Assembly: GCF_021018805.1 (NCBI RefSeq)
Contig: NC_086254.1
Span: 25,605,300 to 25,669,299 of the forward strand
Origin: Prinia subflava
Taxonomy: Eukaryota > Chordata > Aves > Passeriformes > Cisticolidae
Direction of reading: 5' to 3'
Length of the DNA: 64,000 bases
The position numbers and the translations under genes are program-made. The number at the start of each line of letters is the position of its first letter. The first letter of the stretch is position 1. Below the pieces are notes generated by a model that saw nothing but the letters and a program-made list of their open reading frames with translations, had not been told where the DNA came from and made no database searches. This document shows, piece after piece, positions 21,789 to 35,171 of the stretch.

Positions 21789-24700
21789 GTAAGGAATATG
21801 CTGTATAAAGTTTTTCTGCATAATGTTTGTGCCTAAATGATGTATTTTAAAGTGGAATTTCTACATCAGTAATTTAGAAATATTCTAATGACAGACTCAG
21901 AAGTGCTGTGCAAAGAAACTTTTATCCCCCATGGATTTAACAGCATGGAAATGTCTTTGTCATTCTGCAGCTGAAGCAGGAAGAAAAATGGGACAAGGTT
22001 AAGGCAGCTGGGAAAGTAAATTTCTCGACAGAAGTAATTCTTGACATTTTAGTTCCCTATCCTGTGTAACAATTTGTCCTAACATTAATTCTTTATAAGT
22101 GCCAATAGATGTGTGGTGGCATTTTAAGAGGCTCACTGCAGAGGGCAGTGGCTCCAGCACAAATCCTTTTAGCCAACAGCTCTTGGAGGAGCCAGGTCTG
22201 AGTCAGGTGCACCAGTGTGTGAGGACTGGGAGAAATGGGCTTGGGCTAACTCAGGGAACTCAGGGACTTTGCACATCCAAATCCAGCAGCTGTATGGAAA
22301 ACTGTATTCCAGCTGTCCAGAACACACTGTGCTCACAGAAAAGACTAAACAAACTCTTCTGTACCTTTTATACAGCACAAGAATCAGCCACTGATGTGTT
22401 TAATTCACTCCCAAGTAGCTGAACATAAAAACCACAGGAGGGCACCAGGCACAGAGGGAAAAATCTGTTTCCTCCTCCTCCAAAGCCAGCAGCAGTTCTG
22501 ATGGATCATCTCTCTGCTATAAGCAAAGCTGAAATTCCTTTGCACATGAATGCACCTCATCAACTTCATTCTCCTTTCAGTGAAGGACGGAAATTAATAA
22601 GGAATGCTGATTGCTAATATTCAACACCTACATCTACCCTGGCAGATGCAAATTAGATGTTTCAGATTTTGTCTCTTTAACTGGGAACATATTTTTTCTT
22701 ACTGTTTCAGACTTTTCTAGTAGATCTTATTAAATATTGATATTTCGGTGATCTGCCTGGCAAACCCCAACTCCTACACAAAGGTAAGAGGGTGAGAGGG
22801 GTGTGAAACAACCTGAGCAAGCCTGAGATCCCCAGCCAATACAAAAATAAACCTTGAATAAAAGTTCTGGCTTGGAGCTGCTGGAATTGTCTCTGTAGGG
22901 GAAACTTTTCACAGAAGCCACCCCTGCAGCCCCCACTACCAACACCTTGCCACACAAACCCAAACAGCATCGTGTTATTCGGGGCTCGAACGGAACTTCT
23001 TTCCAGTCCTATTTTTACCCATAAAATCTTGTTTGTCAACATCTTCCCCAAAACACAATTCCTAATAATATATTTAGTGCTTCAATACAGGCCCTGCTGA
23101 CACACACAGGGAGTGATGCCTAAAACACATCTGAACCTGGTTTTGTAACCTGCCTAGGTTTTACTTGCACAACCAAATTTGTTCCCATTCATCAGTTTTC
23201 CTGTAGTTAAGTAGCTTTGTTAACCCATTAATTTTACCTTAAGGATTTGTGTGGAATTATGGCCACAGATTAAGACCTCTGGCCTGTATTTTTCATTTAC
23301 TATCAGCATTCCAGGAGTCACATGGATAAAAGGGTCAATAGTAGGGGTTTTTTTTAGACTTTAAAATACTTTGAGATTTTAACAACTGATTTAAAGTGTC
23401 CTGGTGGAACTGGATAAATGTCACGTAGAAGTACTTAGAGGCTGTGTCTTCCAGGGATGTAATGTTACTATGGTTTGGTTATAAGCCATCCTCTTAAGTA
23501 CTTAAACATAAAAAAATGGTTTTCTTTCTCACAGTCCAAGTACCTATTTACTACTCATGACAACTGCCTGAGTATGTTCTGCATTTATGTAATCTTGAGG
23601 TTTATAGGGGCAAGAGCCAGTTAAACAAGGGATGAACTCACTTGAACAAATTCATGGGTGCTTTGCAAAGCAAAGAGAATTTTTGTCCATGGGTGTATAG
23701 AATATTTTAGCCTTAAAGCCCTCACTGTAAAAGTCTCATTACCAGTCCCCAACGATTGTCAGGGATCAAACCCCAATGCTAAACAAGGTGATTCTGATAG
23801 AGCTGATTCATTAAACCATAATCCATTTTTTAAAGCATCACAAGGATTGTGCACGTGCATCTGCCGCATGTTTTTGATTCACTGATTGACAAAACAAGCA
23901 GTGCTGAGTACATCACCAGGAGCATGTTCTTAATCCAGCCAGCACTGGAAGTGTTTCAGAGTGAGGTAGTTGGGATATATTAGACTGACTCTTTTCAAAG
24001 ATTCTTATGCCATTAACAAAAGTAGGGATTGGATGAGGGCCATGGGAGCTGTTTCATAACCTCCTGGGGTGTTTTCCAGCTGACTGTGACGGCCACTCAG
24101 GTTCTGCTGAGGTCAGACATTCTGGACCAGCACAGACAGTTAAGCCTCGATGGAGTCAGGCTCCTGCTTTACACTTGAGCTCTGCAAAGCAAAGCCTCTC
24201 ACACATTATAGAGGTATTCACGAGGCAAAGTTTAGGTCAGATCAACAGCCCTCTCCACTCCTTTTACACTAATAGAGCTATAATCAGTGTTTGTATCTAA
24301 CAACTTGTGATTTATCATTCTGTATTACATATATCACAGTCAGATTTTTCCTGAGAACACCCTTCTTTCATTGCACATGCCCAAATTAAACATTCTGTCT
24401 CAAACACACAGATGGGAGCATGACAGGACCACTCAGCTCAGCTGCTGTCCTCTCTCCTCTGTAAAAAGAAGCCATTACAGAGATTTCCTCCTCTCAATCA
24501 AAATGGTTCATTAAAAAAAAAAAAATTTCCGTTACATGCTTTGGCAGCAACTGAGGTGAGCAACTAAATGGGGAAAAGGGAGCCAGGGCTGTTCCCACCT
24601 GTGTTAGGAAACCACAGTCTGAGAAGAGCAATACTTCACTGGGAAGCTGAGCCAGGACTGTAACAGTTACCACAAATCTCCAAACTTGTAAGTACAAATG

Positions 24701-25321
24701 CAATTATGAGATTGGCACCAGCAGCAGTTCAGAGGGTTCTGTGCACATACATGTTTGTGTCTTGGCTGGGAGGAGGAACAGGTAAAATTATGCTCCTTAA
24801 AAATAATTTGACCCTTAGCTCCACAATGCCTCTTAATGCTCCTGTTGCTCACAGGGAGTCATTTGCTTTGAGCCCCTCAAAAAGACACAAAAAGCCACCA
24901 CAGCCCATGAGTGCTTGGTATTCCAACTCATCCCACTTAGGAAGAGGTTTTGTATAACTTTGTTGATTCTAGTGATGGGTTATGTTAGCTCCAAATGAAG
25001 CAAATATTGAAAAGGGAAATGATACAAAGGTCTCAGACCTCAAGTCACTGGCTATCCAGAAGCAAGAAAGTAAATATAGCAAAGAAAAGCATAAAAAACT
25101 GCCTCAGCCTGCCCAATATTATAAGGCTTAAGAGATTATATGAAAAGGGATTTACAAACTTTGATTTAAAAATAAGAACAAAAGCAAAATGGTCATTATT
25201 ACATGTTTGATATGAAAAACATCAAACCTTTTTTATTTGTACCAGATGTGGATAGGCAGATGTGAACTGTTGGACAATATTCACAGAAGTGGAATTAGGG
25301 AAATATCCATAATTAATAGCA

Positions 25322-25725
25322 TGCCTGTGGAAACTTGTTCTGTGCTCAAAAAGAATTCAGGTGGTATTAGAACTGGAAGAACCTCCTTACCCTGAAGATG
25401 TTGACAAATTTGAAGAAATTCCAAGCAGTGAAAAAAATCCTGATTGGAGAAACAGATTACTTGTGCAGAAACATTAAAGGAACAAATCTTCTGCTCTCAA
25501 TTACACCAATGTGGTCCAGTTAAATTCAGTGGCAATGTACCAATAGAACCAGGAAAAAAGCTTGATTGAAACATATGCTATAAAGGATTTGAAGGAAATG
25601 TTCAGAGGAAGAATTCCCTTTAGGAAGGAAAGGAATTAGTAAAACATTTTGGAGAAACAATAGGTCCTGTAAGATTTAAAGTGCAAAGAAGGAAAATACA
25701 GCCAGAGAATATTCCACTGCAGTAA
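25322..25725 (+). pseudogene. Decayed coding-like relic, origin not recognised
   Basis: A stretch translates as protein-like sequence across two frames. The first frame (25322-25477) includes the motif EEPPYPEDVDKF and is open to a TAA. A second frame picks up at 25468 and runs to 25725, broken by internal stops at 25567 and 25621. The composition, rich in E, K, P and D with a PPY motif, differs from random AT-rich translation. It could be a retroelement gag-like fragment or a processed pseudogene; I recognise no family, and no LTR or poly-A tail was identified. Boundaries and coding origin are inference. Confidence 0.3.
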
Positions 25726-26212
25726 CATCTTCTAAATATCTCCTCTGGGATATTCAACAGAAATCAGAACACAGGCACTCACTGTACAGAACAATTACAC
25801 ACAAGAGGTCTGCAGAGAAAGCCATCAGGCAGTTCTTCCCCTGGATATCCCTGTCATTCATGGAATCCACACAATGCCTGTGCTCATCTTTTCTGTGCCT
25901 ACATCCATTGTTTCTCCTCACCTTAATCCACACAGTAGTGACTAATGCATTATGAAAATTCATCCATGCTGGATCAGTTATAAAATGTAATTGCAGTGGC
26001 TGTGTGCTCTGTCTACCAGATGTTCCCTTTTGTGTTCATCAAGAATATATTGTGTAAGAGGAGCTCCTCTAACCAAAACAGCCTCACCATTCTTGGTTTA
26101 ATTACAATGATGCAGCAAAAAAAATGGGACCAGAAGGAGAGAAATCTTATCCTTGCCTCCTGGACAATAGGATCAAAAAAGAGTTTCTAGGATAGATCTG
26201 ACAGTACATAGA

Positions 26213-26640
26213 TAGAATCAGAGAATCACAGAACCCTTAAGGTTGGAAAAGACCTCTAAGATCCTCAAGTCCAACCATCAACCCAGCACCACTACTGTGT
26301 TCACCACTAAACCATATCCTCAAGTGCCATACACACATATTTTTTACACATTTCCAGGGATGGTTGCTCCACTACTGTCCTGGGTAGTCTGTTCAACTGC
26401 TTGTCAGGCTTGACAACCCTTTCAGTGCAGAAATTTTTCCTAAGCTCCCATCTAAACTTCCCCTGGTGCGACTTGAGGCCATTTGCTCTTGTCCTGTCAT
26501 TTGTTACCTGGGAGAAGAGACCAAGCCCAGCTCACTGCACCCTCCTTGCCAGAGCTGTGGAGAGCCAGAAGGTTCCCCCGGAGCCTCCTTTTCTCCAGGC
26601 TGAGCCCCCCCAGCTCCCTCAGCTGCTCCCGTTGGATGAA
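26213..26640 (-). mobile_element. CR1 LINE, 5'-truncated 3' end, minus orientation
   Basis: The segment begins with AGAATCAGAGAATCACAGAA and continues with AAGGTTGGAAAAGACCTCTA, then AAGTCCAACCATCAACCCAG, then sequence ending TTTTCTCCAGGCTGAGC and CAGCTCCCTCAGCTGCTCC. This is the reverse complement of the well-known 3' part of chicken repeat 1, whose plus strand ends in short repeats of the ATTCTATG type. About 430 bp remain, as usual for 5'-truncated CR1 copies, and no ORF2 reverse transcriptase is present. The element strongly suggests an avian genome. The 5' boundary is approximate. Confidence 0.9.
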
Positions 26641-27420
26641 TTTACCAGTTGCTGGTCACAGTGTGCATTTATTTGCTCTCAGAGCTGGTGTGCTGCTTCT
26701 TCAAGCTGCATCACGCCACACCTTCATGCAGTGGTGTTCCCTGGTGTGCTGTCTGTCCCGTGTGCTGCTGTCGCTGTACTTTGTCACTGGCACACGCGGT
26801 GACACAAGCGCTGCTCCTGGAGCTGCACAGGACAGCGGGAGCCACCTGCGGGCACCGGCAACAATTACAGCTCTGACCCGGCCCCGGGGCCCGCCGGGGA
26901 GGGGACACCTTCCCTAGGGAGGGGACACTTCCCTCCCTTGTCACGTTATTACAGCGGCCTTTGGGAATTCGGAAAGTTCTGGATATCCCTGGGATGCTGA
27001 AACCAGCGCGGTCCTATTGCTGCGGAACCAATACGTGGCTAAATGTGCTCCAGGTCTGGCTTAGGGTTAAACCAGAGTTTAAGAACTGCCAATTCAGCAA
27101 TTCTGGACACGCTGGACCCTTAATGTGAACTGGAGTGGTGCCACAGGTGACATTCCTGGTGCACCTCCCTCAGTCCCTTTGGCAGCAGAGGGCAGGACAG
27201 TGTTGCTCTCCCTTGAGGGGTGTCCGGTGCTCCTGAACCGGCTGTCCCAGGGTGGAAACACAGCCTGCCCTGGAGTGCCCGGGGGGAGCTCCAGAGCCCC
27301 CGGGGACATCGTCTGTGGGGTACCTGACATTGTCCCAGTCCGCAGCAGGGCACACATCCCGTGCCAGGTCACTTGGGCCATTCAGAGGACTGTGCCACCC
27401 ACCCCTGCAACTCCCTGATG
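26640..27420. other. GC-rich patch next to the CR1 tail
   Basis: Markedly more GC-rich than its surroundings, with blocks such as CGGCCCCGGGGCCCGCC near 26880. Open frames occur on both strands but overlap each other and show no recognised domain, so composition explains them. It could be an old repeat or a small CpG-containing regulatory patch; nothing decisive is visible. Confidence 0.4.
26897..26935. repeat. Two-copy tandem repeat, about 20-bp unit
   Basis: Two consecutive near-identical units of the form GGGAGGGGACACCTTCCCTA, the second lacking one C and ending differently. It is a short direct duplication in the GC-rich patch, perhaps the seed of a minisatellite. Confidence 0.7.
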
Positions 27421-30400
27421 TTTCTGGCTCCAGAAATCGATAGGAATCTTAAGCCAAAACAAAACCAAATCTGGCGTTCAGCATAGCCAAGAATCGATCT
27501 AAAATTAAATGGGATTTACTTCGCCTCCCAAGCTCTGCATGTGACAAATTTCAGAACAATGAGATATGAACCATTTAGAAGTCAGTGATCGAAATAGCAT
27601 TTCTGATGGAAAGATTCCAGATTGGACTGTGGCAACAGTAACTATGTTGCAGTAAGGCCAAGTCTAAAAAAGCCCCTAAGATATACAAAGGGAAAGAGCC
27701 ATTTTTTCACGTGTCCCCGCATGAATATTCCCCCCCTTGATCACTGCGTGACAATAGGAGAGCTGGAGTCAACACAAAACTATTTGGTTGACTATCCCTA
27801 AGTTCTTTACATAGCTTGTATTGCTTTAAATATCTTTGTCCCCTGAAAAGTTAAATTCATCCCACATTCCTCTGGGGAGGCTCAGGGCTGGCGTTCCAGC
27901 AGCGTTCCTAAGGGGAGCCTTACAGAACTGGAATGTGTTCACAGGTACTCTCCCTTCCCCCCAAGTGAGAAATCACAATTATGGGGTGCAGGGAGAATTA
28001 ACATCATTTGGGAGACAAAGGTTTCATAGTACAGCTTAAAACAGACCACAAGTCTGCATTAAACACAATCAAGTCCAAAATAAAAAAAAAAAAAGCAGAA
28101 TGCAGTGAATGGCTTCAAGGGATCCTCAGCCTCTGAGTCTTTTTTTCTGTTGTGGGAAATCACGTGGTACTCTGAAAAAAAAAACCCCAAGAATGTAAAG
28201 AAGTCCTAAAAGCAATGAAATCCTAATAGCTTTTTAACAGACTAAAGGGATCTGAATTCTCCAACGAAATTAATAGATCATAAGATTGATTCATAAAAAT
28301 TCATACTTCACCAGTGCTGGTCTGCGGGGCTGCATGGCCCTGGCAAGCACAAAGGTTGTGGTCAATGAAAACAAGACTTGTTCTTCCACTCAGAGCTGCA
28401 GACCCCATCATACCTCAGCTGTTCCTGGTGTTGGCATGTTTCAGATGAATGCAGAGAGCAGGTTTACAAAACTTCCAAATCCCCATTTAGTGAAAACTCC
28501 TGTTTCCAGGTTTTCTAATGACGTTTTACCAGCGTGGTGAGTTTAACGTTGTATTTTCCTCTAAGCACTGGCCAAAGGGGGTGTGAGCTGCGAATGTATG
28601 TGGGAAGATTTTCAGCCTGAAAGGAGGGAACAGATCTCATCTCCTTGGAGCTGCACAGAAATCCTCCCTCTATGAAAAGCTCTCAGTGTGTTGGAAAGGT
28701 GTATTTCCAATATCTTCACTTTACCAATGCAGCTCAGGCTTCAGCAGTTTAGGTGGCAAATTTACAATAAATTTGATATATCTGACCTAATTTCTACTAC
28801 ATTCACATTATACAAAACCAAGATGCTTTTCTACTCTTCTTTCCCCTAAAAGAAATGGAACTCTGGCAACGGCACCTTTTGAGAGCACTCTTCTGCTGGT
28901 GAACATTTCTAGTTCATTTTGTTCAAGAGTGGAGCAGAAATACTTGTTAATCACTGCAGCTAAACCACTTTATAACTGGCATAGCCATAATTGATAAGAA
29001 ATCAATTCCTTGTGCCAGCTGCATAATTTCATTCAGTTTTACTTCATCTATCAAGTAATCTCAAAAGCCCTCAGGCCCTCCCCAGATGCAGAAGGGAGAA
29101 AACCAGAGGAGTAACCTCTGTTATCTGTTTTGAGAACCCCCTCAGCTGCCAGTTCAATTTAACACCACGGATTTCTGTGCATCCTTATTTTTTAGGCTGC
29201 CACTACAAAGCAGGTGCTTTTACACACAATTATCTCTTACAATGCAGCACAGCTGACTTGCACATCAGATTGCTGAGTAATTTTAGAATTTTCTATTAAT
29301 ATTCCTTTACAAACCTTTCTTTCTTTCAGATAATGCTGCATACAAGGTGGTTACAGCCAGTGATTTAAAGGATTTTTATCTACTCAACAAGGTGTTTTAG
29401 CTCTACCTAAAGCTGGATTTTTCTTTCATGAATAGTTCATGTCACACCTATCAGGTCATAGGTTTGATCTTTATCTCTGTCGTACAGGTCTTGGCATCTC
29501 CTATATCATTTTATCATGGGAAGAATCTGTTTCCTTGTGAAAAATATAAATTGCTTACTTGATCATTGATTTCAGAGCTATTAATGTGCTAGGAAAGAAC
29601 ATTTTCAATTGAAGATAAAGGTTTTAGGCTTCTTCAAGGATAAAATCTAAACCCCCAGCATGGCATGACTGTAATCCTGTCCAACAACACACAGAAACCA
29701 CAAGTTTCCAGTTCTCTGTTGACAGAGAACAGCCATCCACAGAGCTAAGAAAGCAGTTTCCCCATTAGGTGCCCTAACAAAGTTTTCAAACTATTCAAAC
29801 TCAGAGGCATAAATCAAGAAAACAAAGCTTTTGCAAGATGTTACATGTAAGTTATACTAAGAAGTTAAAGAAAACCATCTGGGCATAAAATGTAAATACA
29901 GCCAGCATACAAAAATAAGGAGGAAAATAAAACCAACCATGCATTTCAAATGCCCCAAACACAGAGCTTTCATTCTGTGAGACCACTGGAGTTTAACTCC
30001 GATCACTCAGCTTGGACAAAAAAGTCATTTTTCAAAACACCAATGAACCAGGGCACTGAAGCTTACGCAAGATGCAGCTTTTTTCAACTTCTTGGCTTAT
30101 TTAAGATATGGGCCTTCAAGGTGGGGAATTATCAGCATCTCTTCAGTGGCAGCTCTGAATCAAGGCTGGAAAGAGATGGTGACTTCCTAAATCATCCTGG
30201 AAAATATCTGTCAGGATTAAACCTGAAAGGTTTGCTTCAGTTTCCTGTATTGCTGAATCTTCAGTTTCTGAAGGGTAAAACAACCTGGACTTGCTTTATA
30301 GACCCAAGAGATTCAGAGTAACCCTGGGAGGAAGAAAGAGAAGAAATTCTGAATACACTCTCAAAGAGAGGGGCCTGCAGTGTGGGAAAGAGAGTAGAAA

Positions 30401-32977
30401 ATACCTCCAAATACTCTATCCCTGTACAGCAACTGTTTTTCAAAGCTGTCTTCTACAACAAACAAAAAAGAAAATATTTTTAAAACCAAAACCTAGAACT
30501 TAATGGTATAAAATGCCCGAGCTCTGGATTTTTCATGCTGACTTAGTTCAGATCACTTACATAAGCAACATACTTGAGATTTGATTACATAGCTAGATTT
30601 TTTGTTTATTTATTTACTTTTAAACAGGATGCTTGCTTGGGTTTAAGTTAGTTTGGGGAAAGGGAAGTAGGAAGATTTTGAAAACAAACAAATTACTTAC
30701 AAACAGACAAGCTAAAAAAATAAACCTGTAATGCCAAAGCTCTCCCTGTCTCTCAAGGCTGGTACCTTTGGATTCCCAACACATTCCTCTTCTTCCTGAG
30801 CTCATGGAGTGACTGGGAGGGACCAGAACCCTGGAACCCTTGGCAGAGCCCAGCTCACAGATGATGAGACTCAATTTATCACTGATTTCAGAGATAATTA
30901 TCAAGAAAGGGATTTCTGGCTTAATTTCCTGATTTGAGAAGGGAGTACGTGATCCCAATCATAAACCATCCTGTGAGCAGCAAATGATGTCTTAACAGCA
31001 TTTATAGCTGAAGTTTAAAATACTCATGGAGTTTGTATAAAACAGATGTGAATTTTCAAACTAAGCGAACAAACTATTTTCCTAAGAGGAAAGAAGTTGG
31101 AGCAGCAGAGGAAAGCTCTGTCTTCCTCTGCTTCTGAGGAATCAAAAAGGGAGTGATGGTTCTCTGACAGCGAATGTACTGAGCTTCAGATTTCCTGCTG
31201 ATCTGTTCTTATTCTCTTCTTCCAAATAATTTTTTTATAGTCTGCCTTTCACACTTTTAGGAAATTCTATCTACGTGTGCTTTGTTGATAAGGCTCATCT
31301 GTCTATTTAAAAATAGATGTTTTTTCCTCATAGACATGATATTTTATTAGTCTTATATGTTGAAGTTATTGTCCCAGATATGGTATTTACCTGAATACCT
31401 GCTTTTATCCTGGAATCTGCATCTGTTCTCAATCCATCCCTAGGAGCCCTAATCTCCATCAGGCTCTGAAATCACCAAAGTGTTGGGATTTTTTCTTCTA
31501 TCCTTCCCTAAGCCAGCTAATATGGGATAGCCTGGGCCATAATTTTCCTGGTTTAGTCAATCCTTTGTAAACCATCTGACCTTCAGTTTTCCAGCTGTAA
31601 ACATGAATTGACCAAGAACCATCAGAACAGAGGAAAGTAGCAACCACTTCTTATGCATATGCAGTGGATCAAACAATCACATCCTTCTCTTGTGGCCCTT
31701 TAAGTTGATGCTACAAACCCAACATTAACATAAAATAAAAATAAAATAGCTCCATGTCATTTTCAGGGAGGCCAAATGCTCCTGGAATATGTCCTTTAGC
31801 TCCAAAAAGCACATACTGAAAAATTTATCATAGAATCAGTGTGTGGAGTCATGATGGCTGTTAGGGAGACAAGAGCAACTGAATAAAATAGTAAATAAAG
31901 ATTCTCACTGAAAACTGGCAAATAAGTCTGAAACTTATTAGAAAACATCAGGCTCAGAGCAGAATGTTCTTCATAGAAATAAAATTTAATTAAAGCTTAA
32001 CATGTTCCTGCCAAGGCACTATGGTGAAGCACAATGGAGGCTTCCAGTGCCTGGTGGGGCATCGCCTTGAGTGGTGATGGACTGGAAAGTTCTTCACCAG
32101 CAGCTTGAACTGAATGAACGCATGAATGACAGCCTCAGACATTCTGAAATCACACAAACTGTTTGAAAAAAAATAAAATCTCTCCAGAACATCAGGAAAA
32201 CAGCTTTTAGTTTTTGACAAAACACTAGAAGTCCCAGTGGCCCAGTGCCACGGTGCCAGAGCTCTGCAGAGTGAGAGTAGAAGAAATGCATTAATTAACT
32301 CAGCATTCAACCCCTCCCCTCAAACCCATGAAAAATGGCTTCTGTAGTAAATAATTATGGAGGATTTACCACATATGAGAGGAGTACTGAGTTTAAACAA
32401 TGTCATGCCCTTTATCCCACTGCGAACTGCAGTATCTGGACATTTGGCACAGCTGCTGTCCTTGTGTTCTCTCACAGTTTGGTAACAGGAACCACAATCT
32501 CAATACCCCCGAGAATTGTAAATTTGTTACATTATTTGTGTTGCTGCCTCATAACTTCTCCTCCTTGATCTTGCTTTCTCTACTTATTTTACTGGCAGTA
32601 AAACTCAGTAGATTAATAATGCTATTAATACTTTACTTTCTCTGCCAGATCTTCTTGGGTGGCCAGTTTCCAGCTGTAAAACAATCTTTGCTTGCTCACA
32701 TCTCCTTGTTCTCAATGCCACCCTTTTTTTTTTTCCCCTTTGTATTCTGCAAATTTTAAGGCCTCAGTGGATTTTCAGAACTGAAGATAGAAACTGCTTG
32801 AAAGCAGTGGTTACAATTCATTAATGACTCATGCATTTTTTTTCTCAGAGTAATTAAAAGCAAATAAAGGTACCTGAATGACTCTGTAGTTGGTCAGCCA
32901 TCTATGAGATTTAGTGGAAAAGCTAATAATCATTATTTAATTAATATTTTATGCTATTTAACTGGAGCATAGAATAA

Positions 32978-33044
32978 TCCTAATTGCTTTTGGATTAGGA
33001 AAAGTCTAATCCAAATCAGCTTTTGGCTGATTAAAAAGCCAAAA
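32978..33044. repeat. Cluster of overlapping stem-loops
   Basis: Four short perfect inverted repeats overlap in 67 bp. TCCTAAT (32978-32984) pairs with ATTAGGA (32994-33000). GGATTAG (32992-32998) pairs with CTAATCC (33006-33012). AATCAGC (33014-33020) pairs with GCTGATT (33026-33032). TTTTGGCT (33021-33028) pairs with AGCCAAAA (33037-33044). Overlapping arms make some of these mutually exclusive. No transcript is known across it, so function is unproven. Confidence 0.55.
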
Positions 33045-35133
33045 TTACCATTTTTTTGGCAGAAAATTAGTCAGTAAATTTCTGCCCATCACTATTATGG
33101 CCATTATGGACATATAAGATCCTTGACTGCAAATTCTGACTCATCACAAAATGAATAAAAGTCCTATGTCCTCTTCAGTTTTTTGTCATTATAGAGTCAC
33201 TACCAGTCTGACTTTAACTCAGACACACATTAGGTTAAACTTTGCTGGCAAAATTGCAAATATCAAAATCAGAAACTCTGACTTCTACTCCTCTATTCCT
33301 CGAGTGAGAAAAGATAAAACAGTAAAAGGAAAAATGTCAAAACAATAATAAATTACTCCCCAGCCAGGGATAATAAATTACATTATGGCCTTTCTAATGT
33401 GTGAAATGTTGTTACTCAGAACTGGAAAGGCATGGAAGGAACTGCACTTCAGAGTGGGAGGAGTGATCCCAGCTCTTTGTTCCAGTTCAAACACCACACA
33501 CGACCCTTGCTAGCAGCTGTGGTGCATTGAGCCTCCTTAGGCCAGCAAGGTGTACCCAGGCTCCAGAGAACAGCTTGAAGCATCCTTGTTTCTTTGGAAG
33601 TGAGAGTCAGTAAAATACTGGCAAAGGAATGCAGCCAGGCTCTACGAGCTGTACAAATTCCAGTCCTTCTTCATTCCCTCCCTCATCAAGTCCTTCAAAG
33701 AATGAAACAGCTTTTTGAACTTGCCCTTTTTTCTAATTTGCCTCAAATTTCTTTTTGCTGTTTGCCACAATGTATTTTCTAAAATGCATGAAATGTAACA
33801 CTGTAATAAGTGATCCCAGACTCTCGCTTTTCTCCGAGCCCATAACAGCACTGCCGTGGCTTCACAATGTTTGCAGCTGAAGAATTTTCAGCAGGGAAAT
33901 AGCAGAGTACCTGGGAAGCTCAAATGACAGGCAGCCACTCTAAACAGCCTGGTGCCTGCTAGCTCTGTGCTTTAGGGAAGCACTCAGAGGCAAAACACAG
34001 AAGCAAAATCCCAGCCATGCTGCTGGAGGGATAAACTTTACCCTTGGCCAGAGATTAACATCTCATTTTCTTCCTTTACCCTGTTTCTTTATTCCTCTTC
34101 TCTACATCCCCTATTAGTGTCCTACTGTATCTTTTAAATTTTTTGTTTATTCTTCCCCCGTTTGCTTCTGTTGTCTTGATAATAGAAAGGATGCTTCTGT
34201 GAAAAGTGAGTTAATTGACTTTCTCTTTTCCCCATCCTTTGTCTATTGTTTTTCCTCATCATCTTTCCCATTTCCCCACAAAACACTGCTGCCTTCCCTG
34301 TCCTGTTTTGGCTGATGCCCTGGTATCCCTCCCTAGGAGCTCAGGGAGAGCATTCTTTTGGCAGCCACTCTTTCCTTATAATCTGATTTACTGAAACTTC
34401 TTTTACCAACCTTGATAGGAGAGGGTGAAGTGCAGTTGTGGGAATGTGAGAAAGCTCCATCAGCTGCATTCAGAACTTCCATGCAAGGTTGTATGGTTCA
34501 CTCTCCCTCTGCCTCTCTGCTTACCCTGATGTTTCAGCCACACAGAAGGTAACTCATGTTAAATGTTAAATGTTCAAAGTGTACAGAAATCCTGCCATGC
34601 CTAAAGTTCTGCACTGCTCTTATTCCCAGGCTTGTGCTCTTAAGCTGAATGGGAGGTCAAGACCCTCCACAATAAGCACAACCACGTCAATGAGAACAGA
34701 TAAATAGATTCAGAATTCCCATGTTACATTAGGTTTTTGTTCATCTCGTAACTCCCTGTGTTTACTTTGCAGCCCTCTGCCTCTTCTGGAAAGGGCTGTT
34801 CCTTTTGAACCATCAAGGAAGATGCTGGCAACTCTTGTTCTTCCAACAAACCACACTAACACCACATTGCCACAGAGTGAATTTCATAACTGGGGCTGCT
34901 TTGGGTATCTGTGGTATTTACCAGCAGCCCCTCAAGCTGGAAACAGCTCGGTGACCTGGATCTGCCTGGCAATTGCCTCTTTGCCATAAGACATGCAGGG
35001 TCTGTAATGCACACCTCAGTGGAATTCAGAATGCACAAACCCAGCCGTGCATCCTGAGCGCTGCAGGAAGGGCTGCAACGCTGCACATGCAATGGCAATG
35101 CAGGAGCTTCCTCAGGCTCCCCTGGTGAAATCT

Positions 35134-35171
35134 CAGCAGCCTTGGGCCAGCAGCCTTGGGCCAGCAGCCTG
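35134..35171. repeat. 14-bp tandem repeat, about 2.6 copies
   Basis: The unit CAGCAGCCTTGGGC occurs twice exactly and then partially. It lies in a locally GC-rich stretch with chance open frames on both strands. Confidence 0.8.

Noticed and set aside
27094..27418. Overlapping open frames on both strands in the GC-rich patch
   Set aside because: Frames on opposite strands over the same bases, with no domain, indicate a composition effect.
29950..30321. 123-codon + strand open frame
   Set aside because: No domain or family recognised and no supporting splice sites or conservation signal; length is compatible with chance in a 64-kb window.
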